From Methanocalculus taiwanensis (GTDB lineage Archaea > Halobacteriota > Methanomicrobia > Methanomicrobiales > Methanocorpusculaceae): a DNA stretch of 64,000 bases. This document shows, in pieces, positions 26,880-35,367 of the stretch. Made by a program: the position numbers and the translations under genes. Numbering within the stretch: the first letter of the stretch is position 1; every line of letters begins with the position of its first letter. Location: NCBI RefSeq assembly GCF_024372745.1, contig NZ_VOTZ01000002.1, positions 62,001 to 126,000 of the forward strand. The letters run 5' to 3'. A model generated the notes under the pieces. It was not told where the DNA came from. It ran no database searches and saw nothing but the letters and a program-made list of their open reading frames with translations.

Positions 26880-27661
26880 GAGAGCCTCCCAAGAACCTTG
26901 CCCGGGTTTTCACGATCATGCACAACCCGGCAGATTGAACCAACAAAGGAGGTGGTATTCTCTCTCTGGAATGCATTCCTACCCATGCAGACCCCGGCAC
27001 CACCTGCGCCGATTGCATCATCGATCATCATCAGCGAGTCGATATCCCCTCCTTTCTCACCACCGGCAACAAGCACGGGAACCGAGCAGGCTGCGACGAT
27101 CTGTGCAAACGCGTCTTTATCTTTTGGGTAATTCGTCTTAATGAGATCAGCACCAAGCTCTTCTGCCACCCTGACACAATGGGCTACTGCACGGGGATCA
27201 TTTGGATCAATCCCTTCTCCACGCGGGTAGATCATGATCAACAGTGGAATACCCCACCGGCTACATTCTCTGGAAACCATGCCGGCTGCCTCGATCATCC
27301 GGGATTCCTGGGGGGCACCAAGATTGATGTGGATTGATACCCCGTCAGCGCCAAGAGTGATGGCCTCTTCAACAGTACATATCAGGACCTTGTCATTTGG
27401 ATCAGGATTCATGGAAGTACTTGCTGAAAGATGCACTATCAGGCCAATATCTCGGCCATGCCTCCTGTGTCCTCCTTTGACCATCCCTTTATGCAGTATA
27501 ATGGCATTTGCTCCCCCGGCACTCACCTCATCGACCACCTTCTGCATATCAAGCAATCCTTCTATCTGTCCGAGGGTAAATCCATGATCCATCGGGATAA
27601 TAACCGCCCGTCCGGTGTTTCGATCCATAATTCTTTCAAGACGTATCTCTTTTCCGATCAT
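26876..27661 (-). CDS. aroA': 2-amino-3,7-dideoxy-D-threo-hept-6-ulosonate (ADH) synthase, copy 1
   Basis: 261-aa class I (Schiff-base) aldolase of the DeoC/FbaB family. Signatures: VIIPMDHGFTLG (residues 20-31), HLSASTSMNPDPNDKVL and DLIKTNYPKD, whose Lys is the expected Schiff base. In methanogens this enzyme joins aspartate semialdehyde and 6-deoxy-5-ketofructose 1-phosphate. Coupling to aroB' by a four-base overlap supports this assignment over fructose-bisphosphate aldolase. A close paralog lies directly upstream (two bases between them). Confidence 0.88.
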   Translation of the reverse strand: MIGKEIRLERIMDRNTGRAVIIPMDHGFTLGQIEGLLDMQKVVDEVSAGGANAIILHKGMVKGGHRRHGRDIGLIVHLSASTSMNPDPNDKVLICTVEEAITLGADGVSIHINLGAPQESRMIEAAGMVSRECSRWGIPLLIMIYPRGEGIDPNDPRAVAHCVRVAEELGADLIKTNYPKDKDAFAQIVAACSVPVLVAGGEKGGDIDSLMMIDDAIGAGGAGVCMGRNAFQRENTTSFVGSICRVVHDRENPGKVLGRLS

Positions 27662-27663
27662 AT

Positions 27664-28458
27664 TCAGCTCCCCCTTACTATCTCCAGAGCCTCTTGTGCA
27701 GTTCTCTTCTCCATCAACACCGCCCGTGCCGCATGCAGGAAGGCTCTTGGATTTTTATGCTGGAATACATTTCTTCCGATCGAGATCCCAGCTGCACCTC
27801 CAATCATAGACCCTTCGATCACCTTCAGCATCTCCAGATCATTCATCTTAGAGCCCCCGGCAACAACAACCGGTACGCTGCACCCCTCTGTTACCTCGCG
27901 GAATGAATCCGGATCTCCAGTGTACACCGTCTTCACAATATCAGCACCAAGCTCTGATGCCACACGTGCGGCAAGCTTTACGTATTCGCATCCGTTTTCT
28001 TCAGATATCTTCCTCCCCCTCGGGTACATCATTGCGAGTAGGGGCATTCCCCATTCCATACATTCTATCGATATTCTCCCCAGATCTGCAAGCATCGATG
28101 CCTCAGAGTCGGCACCAATATTTACATGCACCGAGACCGCATCTGCTCCCATCTTCAGTGCCTGGGTGACAGTATTCACGATCACCTTGTTGTTTGGATC
28201 AGGTCCAAGCGAGGTGCTGGCGGAGAGGTGCAGGATCAACCCGATGTCCTCTCCTGATCGACGGTGCCCGTGTAGTGCGAGGCCGACATGGCCAAGGACT
28301 GCGGTTGCCCCGCCTTCTGCAACTGCATCAACAGTTCCACAGAGGTCTATTAAGCCCGTAATAGGACCCTGCGATACCCCATGGTCGAGCGGGACGATGA
28401 TCATCTTCCCTGACTTTCGATCCATGATCCGTTCCATGCGAATATCTTTTCCATGCAT
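27664..28458 (-). CDS. ADH synthase / class I aldolase paralog, copy 2
   Basis: 264-aa paralog of the downstream gene with the same elements: IIVPLDHGVSQGPI, HLSASTSLGPDPNNKVI and DIVKTVYTGD (putative Schiff-base Lys). It is the first gene of the aro operon. Either both copies are ADH synthases, or one is the fructose-bisphosphate aldolase-type enzyme that makes the deoxyketofructose phosphate precursor; sequence alone does not settle it. The ATG at 28458 (MHGKDIRMER) aligns with the start of the other copy; six more residues from 28476 are possible but unlikely. Confidence 0.87.
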   Translation of the reverse strand: MHGKDIRMERIMDRKSGKMIIVPLDHGVSQGPITGLIDLCGTVDAVAEGGATAVLGHVGLALHGHRRSGEDIGLILHLSASTSLGPDPNNKVIVNTVTQALKMGADAVSVHVNIGADSEASMLADLGRISIECMEWGMPLLAMMYPRGRKISEENGCEYVKLAARVASELGADIVKTVYTGDPDSFREVTEGCSVPVVVAGGSKMNDLEMLKVIEGSMIGGAAGISIGRNVFQHKNPRAFLHAARAVLMEKRTAQEALEIVRGS

Positions 28459-28488
28459 AGTATAACCACAACACACATACTGCCTTCT

Positions 28489-28545
28489 GACACCAGATTA
28501 AACGTTGGTGTCCTCAGGCGTAGCTAAAAAAACGATAAAAACCAA
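28489..28545 (-). promoter_or_regulatory. Probable aro operon promoter with inverted repeat
   Basis: On the minus strand a TATA-like TTTTTATCG (about 28533-28543) lies about 80 bases before the first aro gene. A perfect 7-bp inverted repeat, GACACCA (28489-28495) and TGGTGTC (28506-28512), sits where transcription should begin. It could be an operator or a leader hairpin. A second short hairpin, CCTCC-GCTTT-GGAGG (28552-28566), is just upstream. Confidence 0.45.
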
Positions 28546-28751
28546 AGAAAGCCTCCGCTTTGGAGGAAGACTTCAGAAGAATGTCTGCGAAAACGGAAGA
28601 TGCTACGCTACCGGAGATAAAAGCATTCACCGGCGAAAAAACATCCACCACGCATTATACTAGTGTTGTCGTGAACACTATAAAAAGATGTGGGTGGACA
28701 GGATACCATGGATTAATCGTTTCCGAATTCATACACCTTTATTGATTTATT

Positions 28752-30134
28752 TTGGAAGACTCATTAGACAATCGTTCATGGCTGCGCTTAATCCTTATTA
28801 TTTCGACACTGGGATCATTTCTGACACCATTTATCGGCTCAATGGTCAATCTCGCCCTCCCGCAGATTGCAACAGAATTCTCAGCTGATGCAATCCAGAT
28901 CGGCTGGATTCCTACGATATTTTTATTGTGTTCGGCTATGTTCCTGATCCCTGTTGGAAAGCTGAGCGATATTTATGGGAGGAAAAAGATCTTTCTTATC
29001 GGAATCACAATCACCGGAATTACATCATTTCTCATCCCGTTCTCCCCTTCATTTCCATTTTTAATAGCGCTCCGTGGAATGCAGGGTATTGGAAGCGCCT
29101 GCATCTTCGGAACATCGGTTGCGATCGTCTCCTCAGTCTTTCCAAAAGAGCAACGTGGCAGGGCACTTGGGATCAATGTAACCGGCGTCTATGCCGGCCT
29201 CTCGCTTGGTCCGGTCATTGGGGGAGTACTTACGCATTATCTCGGGTGGAGGAGCCTCTTCTTCATTCTCGTGCCATTATGTATCTTCATCATCTTCGCT
29301 GTCACACGCTGGATAACTGTGGACTGGGCAGATGACGATGCACCTCCATTCGATCTTGCGGGGGCCCTTCTCTATGCAGGAGTGGTATTTTGTGGGATAT
29401 TTGGGATCACCTCGATCACCTCATTGGAAGGGATGGTATCGATCATCCTCTTCTTCCTCCTCCTCCCAATCTTCCTTTCACATGAGATGCGGATACAAAA
29501 TCCAATCTTCGATATCCGTATCTTCAAAAATAACCGTGTATTTACTTTCTCAAATATCGCAGCCCTGATCAACTATAGTGCCACATTTGCAATCGGATAC
29601 CTGCTCAGCCTTTATCTCCAGATCATCAAGGGACTTGATCCACAATCTGCCGGACTGGTTCTTGTAAGCCAGCCGCTGATGCAGGTGCTCTTTTCTCCAT
29701 GGGCAGGAAGGCTCTCTGATCGGATAGAGCCGCGAATCATCGCATCAGCCGGGATGGGACTGAATGCAATCGGCCTCTTTATTCTCGCAGGAGTCTCAGC
29801 AGATACAATGGTTCCGATCATCATACTGGCTCTCCTCTTCCTTGGCTTTGGGTTTGCCCTCTTCTCATCCCCAAATACCAATGCGGTAATGGGATCTGTT
29901 CAAAAGACAGAATATGGGGTTGCTTCTGGCACGATTGCGACAATGCGGCAGTTTGGAATGGTCATGTCAATGGGAATTTCCCTCTTTCTCTTCACCGTCT
30001 TCATTGGTGCTGTTACGATTGGAACTGAACAGGCACCGGGTTTTATTCTTGCCCAGAGATCGGCATTCATCATCTATGCAGTGCTCTGCATAATCGGGGT
30101 TGTGATCTCGCTTGCGCGAGGGCGAACCGGGTGA
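28752..30134 (+). CDS. MFS transporter, DHA2 (14-segment) drug-exporter type
   Basis: 460-aa major facilitator carrier resembling EmrB/QacA exporters. Loop 2-3 is GKLSDIYGRKKIF; motif C in segment 5 reads GPVIGGVLTHYLGWR, both typical of proton antiporters. Segment 1 ends SMVNLALPQIATEF, the usual DHA2 start. An in-frame stop at 28743 forces a start at TTG 28752 (or ATT 28749); no ATG gives a complete first membrane segment. Substrate unknown. Divergent from the aro operon. Confidence 0.88.
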   Translation: MEDSLDNRSWLRLILIISTLGSFLTPFIGSMVNLALPQIATEFSADAIQIGWIPTIFLLCSAMFLIPVGKLSDIYGRKKIFLIGITITGITSFLIPFSPSFPFLIALRGMQGIGSACIFGTSVAIVSSVFPKEQRGRALGINVTGVYAGLSLGPVIGGVLTHYLGWRSLFFILVPLCIFIIFAVTRWITVDWADDDAPPFDLAGALLYAGVVFCGIFGITSITSLEGMVSIILFFLLLPIFLSHEMRIQNPIFDIRIFKNNRVFTFSNIAALINYSATFAIGYLLSLYLQIIKGLDPQSAGLVLVSQPLMQVLFSPWAGRLSDRIEPRIIASAGMGLNAIGLFILAGVSADTMVPIIILALLFLGFGFALFSSPNTNAVMGSVQKTEYGVASGTIATMRQFGMVMSMGISLFLFTVFIGAVTIGTEQAPGFILAQRSAFIIYAVLCIIGVVISLARGRTG

Positions 30135-30141
30135 AACCACC

Positions 30142-30504
30142 TTATCGGATGAATTTTCGTACAAAGCCAGAGATAGCAAAGGCAGTTCCCATCATCCAGA
30201 CCGAGAGAAAATCCTTTGCCACAAAGAAGAGCGATTTATCAGGATACTGATCATTCCGTACATTTCTGACTGAGAAATACGCAAGGAGGAACCATATCGA
30301 TGCAACAGTGGTCTGGCCAATCACCGATATCCAGAGTCCAAGGGAAGCAAAGATAAAGCTGAGAATATATGCAAGAAGACTTGTAAAACTCGCAGTAAAG
30401 AAGTTCACCACCGCCCCCCGGCTAAGGACATCCTGAAGCTGGGGGAGAAGCATGACTGCAAGAAGGAAGGTGATGATCGTAATAGCAATATCCTGCCAGC
30501 TCAT
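30142..30504 (-). CDS. Small integral membrane protein, unknown family
   Basis: 120 residues with about four hydrophobic segments (roughly 5-22, 33-58, 60-78 and 95-113) and a charged C-terminus (RKFIR). The pattern LLPQLQDVLSRG after the first segment superficially recalls SemiSWEET-type proteins, but I do not recognise the family. It converges on the MFS gene with seven bases between stops. Function unknown. Confidence 0.7.
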   Translation of the reverse strand: MSWQDIAITIITFLLAVMLLPQLQDVLSRGAVVNFFTASFTSLLAYILSFIFASLGLWISVIGQTTVASIWFLLAYFSVRNVRNDQYPDKSLFFVAKDFLSVWMMGTAFAISGFVRKFIR

Positions 30505-30637
30505 ATGCTCTCCTGTAGTGTCGGGTTCGTATCCCTCAAACGGTATCTATCAGATTGTTTGAACGTTCTGGCATATGAGAGGATCAGAATTGTCATAAGT
30601 GATCAAACAAGAGGTTTGCACAAGAGGCAGAGCGCCT

Positions 30638-31543
30638 ATGGAGATAATCGCTGCACATCACCTTGAAAAATATTTTGGTACTCTTGCAGCAGTAGACGGC
30701 ATCAGCTTTTCTGTTCAGAAAGGTGAAATTTTTTGTTTTCTCGGTCCAAACGGTGCCGGAAAGACAACTGCCATGAAGATGATCCACTGCGTATCAAAAC
30801 GAACCCGTGGAGATCTTTTGGTATTTGGGATGGATCCTGATACGCACTCCCGGATGATCAAGCAGCGGCTTGGAGTGGTTCCGCAGGAGAATAATCCAGA
30901 TCCCGACTTCTCTGTTTTCCAAAACCTCACCATCTATGCACGATATTTCGGTATCCCGCGCGAGCAGGCAGAAGAGCGGGCTATCGGGCTCCTTGAATTC
31001 ATGCAGCTCTCAGATAAAATGGATGCGCCGATAGAGACACTCTCAGGCGGTATGAAGCGGCGGCTGATCATTGCACGTGCGCTGATAAATGACCCCGAAC
31101 TCCTGATCCTGGATGAACCTACAATCGGCCTGGATCCCCAGGCACGCCACCTTATCTGGGAGAAACTCCGTCATCTTAAATCTCTTGGATGTACTCTTGT
31201 GATGACCACACACTACCTTGATGAGGCTGAGCGGCTCTGTGACCGCCTTGTTATCATGGATTCCGGGAAAATACTGGTAGAAGGAAGCCCGGCGGCGCTC
31301 ATCAGGGAATATGCCGGGGAGGAGATCGTTGAGGCTTTCTCAAGTCAGGAGGTGATCTCGTGCCTCCAGTCTCAGGATATCGGATATGATATATTCGGGG
31401 ACACTATTCAGGTCCAGGCAGAGGATTCCAGATCCATTGCACATATACTGATGCAGGCAGGCTGTTCTGATCGGATTACTGTCAGGCGTGCAACCCTGGA
31501 GGATGTATTCCTGAAACTTACCGGGAGGACATTAAGGGAGTGA
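30638..31543 (+). CDS. ABC-2 type exporter ATPase (DrrA-like)
   Basis: 301-aa ATPase with Walker A GPNGAGKTTAMKMIH (near 37), Q loop VVPQENNPDPDFSVFQNL, signature LSGGMKRRL, Walker B LLILDEPTIGLDPQAR and switch His TTHYLDEAERL. A DrrA/NodI-like C-terminal extension (EDSRSIAHILMQAG to LEDVFLKLTGR) identifies the ABC-2 exporter class. Start taken at ATG 30638 (MEIIAAHHLEKYFG); in-frame sequence upstream to 30599 shows no similarity. It is followed three bases later by its permease. Substrate unknown. Confidence 0.92.
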   Translation: MEIIAAHHLEKYFGTLAAVDGISFSVQKGEIFCFLGPNGAGKTTAMKMIHCVSKRTRGDLLVFGMDPDTHSRMIKQRLGVVPQENNPDPDFSVFQNLTIYARYFGIPREQAEERAIGLLEFMQLSDKMDAPIETLSGGMKRRLIIARALINDPELLILDEPTIGLDPQARHLIWEKLRHLKSLGCTLVMTTHYLDEAERLCDRLVIMDSGKILVEGSPAALIREYAGEEIVEAFSSQEVISCLQSQDIGYDIFGDTIQVQAEDSRSIAHILMQAGCSDRITVRRATLEDVFLKLTGRTLRE

Positions 31544-31546
31544 GCT

Positions 31547-32329
31547 ATGGCGTACGGAGGTTTAACTGAGATTTCAAGAGGTTCGCTGGCTGTATGGCGG
31601 CGAAACCTCGATGCATTTATTAAAACATATAAGGTGAATTTTATCCCGCCATTCGTTGAGCCGGTACTCTATCTCCTTGCCCTTGGATATGGTGTCGGTG
31701 CCCTGATCCAGGATGTGGATGGTATCCCATACCCTGTCTTCATTGCACCTGCTCTTGTCTCAATATCGGTGATGTACTCTTCATTCTTTGAATGCACCTA
31801 TTCGAGTTATGTCCGGATGTACTATCAGAAGACATTTGATGCGATGATCGCAACGCCTCTCTCGATAGAAGATGTGATAACCGGGGAGATTCTCTGGGGG
31901 GCGACACGCGGGACGATTTATGCGGCTTTTATGATCCCGGTTCTCTTCCTCTTCGGAGTGATCGATATGCCGACATCCCTTTTGCTGATACCGTTTGCAC
32001 TCCCTGCCGGACTCCTGTTTTCGGCTATTGGAATCTGTTTCACGGCAGTTACCCCGGGTATTGACGCCCTCAACTATCCGGCATTCCTCTTCATCACCCC
32101 GATGTTCCTCTTCTCAGGCACATTTTTTCCTATTGGCATCCTGCCGCAGACACTCCAGTACTTTGCTTTTGGCTTTCTGCCACTTGCAAATGTCGTCAAT
32201 GTCAACAGGGCGATTACGATGTCAGAGTTCTCCCCGATGCTCATTTACAATATCTTCTGGGTGTTTCTTGTCGCCCTGCTCTTCTTTATCATCGGGCTCA
32301 ATCTGATGAAGCGGAGACTTGTAAACTGA
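31547..32329 (+). CDS. ABC-2 type exporter permease (NodJ/DrrB-like)
   Basis: 260-aa ABC-2 membrane subunit with six hydrophobic segments. The first ~30 residues are amphipathic and polar (VWRRNLDAFIKTYKVNF), followed by PPFVEPVLYLLALGYGVG and the conserved LFSGTFFPIGILPQTLQYF motif of the NodJ/DrrB group. It partners the adjacent ATPase to export a lipid-linked sugar, drug or similar molecule; the substrate cannot be told. Likely the last gene of a two-gene operon. Confidence 0.9.
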   Translation: MAYGGLTEISRGSLAVWRRNLDAFIKTYKVNFIPPFVEPVLYLLALGYGVGALIQDVDGIPYPVFIAPALVSISVMYSSFFECTYSSYVRMYYQKTFDAMIATPLSIEDVITGEILWGATRGTIYAAFMIPVLFLFGVIDMPTSLLLIPFALPAGLLFSAIGICFTAVTPGIDALNYPAFLFITPMFLFSGTFFPIGILPQTLQYFAFGFLPLANVVNVNRAITMSEFSPMLIYNIFWVFLVALLFFIIGLNLMKRRLVN

Positions 32330-32344
32330 TTTGTGAGATAAACC

Positions 32345-32530
32345 TCATTCATCAGTGTCAGATTCCAAAAACCTGAGGAAATAACAGGCTCCCCATTCCT
32401 TCCTTTCTCCTGGCTTTAAGTTCAGGAGATGTGCATCCGCATGCAGAAGGCAGACATATGATCCAGAGCAGCCATATACCTGACAACCAACTGCTTTCTC
32501 TCCACAGATTGTACAGCGATAATCTGTCAA
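32345..32530 (-). CDS. Small Cys-rich zinc-finger-like protein
   Basis: 61 residues beginning with YRCTICGEKAVGCQVYGC, followed by CLLHADAH: two C-x2-C/C-x4-C pairs and a C-x2-H that could bind one or two zinc ions, similar in spacing to small archaeal zinc knuckles. The length, strong coding pattern and isolated position support a real gene; function unknown. It converges on the ABC-2 permease gene. Confidence 0.65.
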   Translation of the reverse strand: MTDYRCTICGEKAVGCQVYGCSGSYVCLLHADAHLLNLKPGERKEWGACYFLRFLESDTDE

Positions 32531-32853
32531 TGCTTACACCACCTGGATGAATGCAGAATCTTAGATTTATTCTTTGTGATCGAATTTTTCGTTTTTCGGG
32601 GAGAGGAGATACACTGACAAATATTATTGGAGAATACAAACTACATATGATTCCATGAAAAATAATACAAAGTGAACAAAAAATTGTCATTTTTGTACGC
32701 ATAAATATTACAAGCATATTTATTAATACAATAATGATACATCATTACTCATCGATATAAGAGAGATTTCAATCGACCCTTTTTGCTTAATAGTCAATTT
32801 TTTAAAAGAATAAAAGCGAAACTTATATATATTAACAAAGAAGTATACACTGT
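32531..32853. other. AT-rich regulatory stretch without genes
   Basis: About 320 bases, very AT-rich, with stops in all frames. It holds a 16-bp palindrome (TAATGAT-AC-ATCATTA at 32732-32747) and, near its end, the promoter of the DUF2551 gene. No RNA gene was recognised. Confidence 0.5.
32813..32834 (+). promoter_or_regulatory. Strong archaeal promoter of the DUF2551 gene
   Basis: A BRE-like purine run (AAAGCGAAA) directly precedes TTATATATATTAA. The TATA box centre is about 27 bases before the ATG at 32854, so transcription should begin at or within a few bases of the start codon, giving a leaderless or nearly leaderless mRNA. Confidence 0.65.
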
Positions 32854-33168
32854 ATGCTCTCAGCGGGGGAGATTAAAAAGGAGATCGAAGCACGCTTAAA
32901 AGCGTACCTCTCAAGAGACAAATCGGGCATTCGCAAAGAACTACTCTCAATGTTCATACGCATACGTTCACTTACCATCTCTGAAATCCATGCACGATTG
33001 AATGAGAGGTTTAGCATCAGTATCAAAGCAGTTGCATCAATGGTCGGGACCATTGCATCCCGTATCGGTATTCTTCATGTTCGGCGTAATGCCGAAGGAA
33101 CAAACAGCATCTATGAAGTTAAAGAACAGTATCTTGATGTAATGACCCGGGTTGTTGCGTCAACCTGA
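32854..33168 (+). CDS. DUF2551 family winged-helix-like protein
   Basis: 104-aa methanogen-specific protein of the DUF2551 family. The middle reads as a helix-turn-helix: SLTISEIHARLNERFSIS then KAVASMVGTIASRIGILHV, followed by a beta hairpin (RRNAEGTNSIYEVKEQY), which together look like a winged helix. A DNA-binding regulatory role is therefore likely but untested. Its own promoter gives an almost leaderless mRNA. Transcription probably ends at the T run just after the gene. Confidence 0.82.
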   Translation: MLSAGEIKKEIEARLKAYLSRDKSGIRKELLSMFIRIRSLTISEIHARLNERFSISIKAVASMVGTIASRIGILHVRRNAEGTNSIYEVKEQYLDVMTRVVAST

Positions 33169-33174
33169 TTGCCC

Positions 33175-33181
33175 TTTTTTT
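33175..33181 (+). terminator. Oligo-T terminator after the DUF2551 gene
   Basis: Seven consecutive T, seven bases after the stop codon, with no strong hairpin before them; this is the usual archaeal termination signal. Confidence 0.45.
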
Positions 33182-33240
33182 GAAAATGCTCTGGCTCTAA
33201 CAGAACTATTTTAATCAACCCCTTCCCATTAATCTGATAC

Positions 33241-33525
33241 ATGAGGAGACCGTTTGGAGAGATAAATGATATACCGGAGATCATCGTGGACGATGATGTC
33301 CGTGCGTATATACAAGAACGGGGATGCGATTTCCGGGTATGCACATCATGTGGAGGTCCGATTCTCCTCCCAACATCCATAAAAAATCCAAAATCCACTG
33401 ATATCCCGATCACTATCGGAGACTATATGCTCTACGTTTCACGATATCAGGTGAAATGGATCCAGACGATCACTATGCAGATGGTTCCCAGATATTTCAG
33501 CTATGGTCAACCAGATGGGTATTGA
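33241..33525 (+). CDS. Conserved hypothetical protein with one C-x2-C knuckle
   Basis: 94 residues of unknown function. An acidic N-terminus (PEIIVDDDVRAYIQERG) is followed by CDFRVCTSCGGPILLPTS, where C-x2-C-G-G-P suggests half of a zinc or metal site, and a C-terminal part rich in aromatic residues. Its end overlaps the archease gene by 11 to 23 bases depending on the archease start, so it is translated as part of the archease-RtcB operon and may assist RNA ligation. No family recognised. Confidence 0.7.
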   Translation: MRRPFGEINDIPEIIVDDDVRAYIQERGCDFRVCTSCGGPILLPTSIKNPKSTDIPITIGDYMLYVSRYQVKWIQTITMQMVPRYFSYGQPDGY

Positions 33526-33922
33526 AGAGCTTGAGCATACAGCTGATGTCAGAATACGCATCAGGGCAGAAAGCCATGAAGAGCTCTTCACACTAGCTTC
33601 GTCTGCGCTCTTCAGTATCCTGTACACAGGAGATTGCAGGATAGAAAGGGAGAGAGAATTAAAAGTTTCCGGAGATAATATTGAAGATCTCTTATGGGAT
33701 TTTCTCTCAGAACTCCTCTATATCTCTGAGGTAGAATCCTTTGTTGTCTGTGAAACATCAGTCTGTTTCATCGGCAATGATCTCTACGCCACAATACGAG
33801 GTGAGACATTTCATCCGGAGCGGCATGGAGGAGGACGGGAAGTCAAAGGGATATCATACTCGGACCTCTTTATCAGGGAGATGGATTCAATGATCTGTTC
33901 TGAGATCATCTTTGATATATGA
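33503..33922 (+). CDS. Archease, activator of RtcB RNA ligase
   Basis: 139-aa archease. The N-terminal IEELEHTADVRIRI and the C-terminal acidic metal motif region GREVKGISYSDLFI match this family, which helps RtcB complete the guanylylation cycle and turn over. The ATG at 33515 is an alternative start. It is placed directly before rtcB (11 bases), a common archaeal pairing. The substrates are probably intron-containing tRNAs, one of which is encoded in this window (tRNA-Met). Confidence 0.9.
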   Translation: MVNQMGIEELEHTADVRIRIRAESHEELFTLASSALFSILYTGDCRIERERELKVSGDNIEDLLWDFLSELLYISEVESFVVCETSVCFIGNDLYATIRGETFHPERHGGGREVKGISYSDLFIREMDSMICSEIIFDI

Positions 33923-33933
33923 GGTGAGCATTG

Positions 33934-35367
33934 ATGCTGAGCGGAATAACACTTACCGGCATTCACGAATGGGAGGTTCCTCTGGGATATGTCCCGGATA
34001 TGCGTGTCTCCGGGCGTCTCTTTCTTTCTGAGACTCTTGGAGAGGCACTTGAAGAGGGGGCGGCCCGGCAGCTGGCAAATGTCGCAACATTACCCGGGAT
34101 CATCGGACATTCATTTGGAATGCCGGATATCCATTGGGGATATGGCTTTCCTATCGGCGGCGTTGCAGCGTTCTCTGAGGACGAAGGTATCATCTCACCC
34201 GGCGGTGTTGGTTTTGACATTAACTGCGGCGTACGGCTTATCGCAACACCACTGACGCTCGGAGATCTCACAGATAGAACGTCAATCATTACAGAACTCT
34301 TTAAGAAGATCCCCACCGGTGTCGGATCAAAAGGTTCGCTCAGGTTCAGTGGCTCTGCCCTTGATGAACTACTAGGCAGAGGATCGGCATATGTGATCGA
34401 AGAGGGACTCGGCCTCCCTGATGATGCCCTCCTCTGTGAGGAGAATGGCCATATGAAAGATGCAGATCCCGATCTGGTGAGTGAGAAAGCTCGAAAACGG
34501 GGTGAACCCCAGTGCGGAACCCTCGGATCGGGGAACCATTTCCTTGAACTTCAGGTTGTATCCAAAATCCATGATCCGCTGACAGCTCAGGCATTTGGTA
34601 TTACCGAGGGATCCATCTGTTGTATGATTCACTGTGGATCACGCGGTCTTGGGCACCAGGTCTGTACCGATCACATCAGGAATATGGAAAAAGCATCGAA
34701 GCGGTATGGGATCAGGCTTCCCGATCGCCAGCTCGCCTGCGCCCCGCTCACCTCATCAGAAGGGCAGAATTATTTCGGAGCAATGGCTGCAGCAGCTAAT
34801 TATGCCTGGGCAAACCGGCAGATCATCACCCATGATCTCCGGACACTCTTTGAATCTCTCTTCAGGATTGATTATAATGAGATGCCGCTCATTTATGATG
34901 TCGCGCATAATATTGCCAAATGGGAAGAGCACATTGTTTCCGGGAAGACCCAGCGCGTATGCGTCCACCGTAAAGGGGCAACACGAGCCTTTGGACCGGG
35001 GCGGGCTGAGTTGCCTGGGAAATACAGGGATACCGGCCAGCCGGTGATTATCCCGGGAAGCATGGGAACAGCTTCGTTCCTGCTTGCGGGAACTGAGACC
35101 GCCATGCAGAAGACGTTTGGGAGTACCTGCCATGGAGCAGGCAGGGTTGGCAGCAGAAAAGCCGCAAAGAAGGCACTCCGTGGAAGCGAGGTTTCAGCTG
35201 ACCTCAAAAAACAAGGCATTATCGTTATGGCACCATCAGGTGATGCAATTGCCGAAGAAGCACCCTCGATGTATAAGCCAAGCGAAGAGGTGGTGCGCGT
35301 TGTTGATGAAGCAGGATTATCAAGGATCATTGCTACTCTGATGCCGCTTGGGGTGATCAAAGGATGA
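33934..35367 (+). CDS. rtcB: tRNA-splicing RNA ligase RtcB
   Basis: 477-aa RtcB, which joins 2',3'-cyclic phosphate and 5'-OH RNA ends with GTP and Mn(II), as needed after tRNA intron removal. Active-site blocks: GGVGFDINCGVRL (Asp and Cys metal ligands), CGTLGSGNHFLEL, MIHCGSRGLGH, YDVAHNIAKWEEH, HRKGATRAFGPG, and STCHGAGRVGSRKAAKK near the C-terminus (nucleotidylated His). No intein is present, unlike in some archaeal rtcB genes. ATG 33934 follows GAGGTGAGC at 33921-33928. The stop overlaps the next start (ATGA). Confidence 0.96.
   Translation: MLSGITLTGIHEWEVPLGYVPDMRVSGRLFLSETLGEALEEGAARQLANVATLPGIIGHSFGMPDIHWGYGFPIGGVAAFSEDEGIISPGGVGFDINCGVRLIATPLTLGDLTDRTSIITELFKKIPTGVGSKGSLRFSGSALDELLGRGSAYVIEEGLGLPDDALLCEENGHMKDADPDLVSEKARKRGEPQCGTLGSGNHFLELQVVSKIHDPLTAQAFGITEGSICCMIHCGSRGLGHQVCTDHIRNMEKASKRYGIRLPDRQLACAPLTSSEGQNYFGAMAAAANYAWANRQIITHDLRTLFESLFRIDYNEMPLIYDVAHNIAKWEEHIVSGKTQRVCVHRKGATRAFGPGRAELPGKYRDTGQPVIIPGSMGTASFLLAGTETAMQKTFGSTCHGAGRVGSRKAAKKALRGSEVSADLKKQGIIVMAPSGDAIAEEAPSMYKPSEEVVRVVDEAGLSRIIATLMPLGVIKG

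Noticed and set aside
28560-28745. A 61-codon open frame between the aro operon and the MFS gene
   Set aside because: No similarity, no ribosome site, polar mixed composition, and it covers the likely divergent promoter region.
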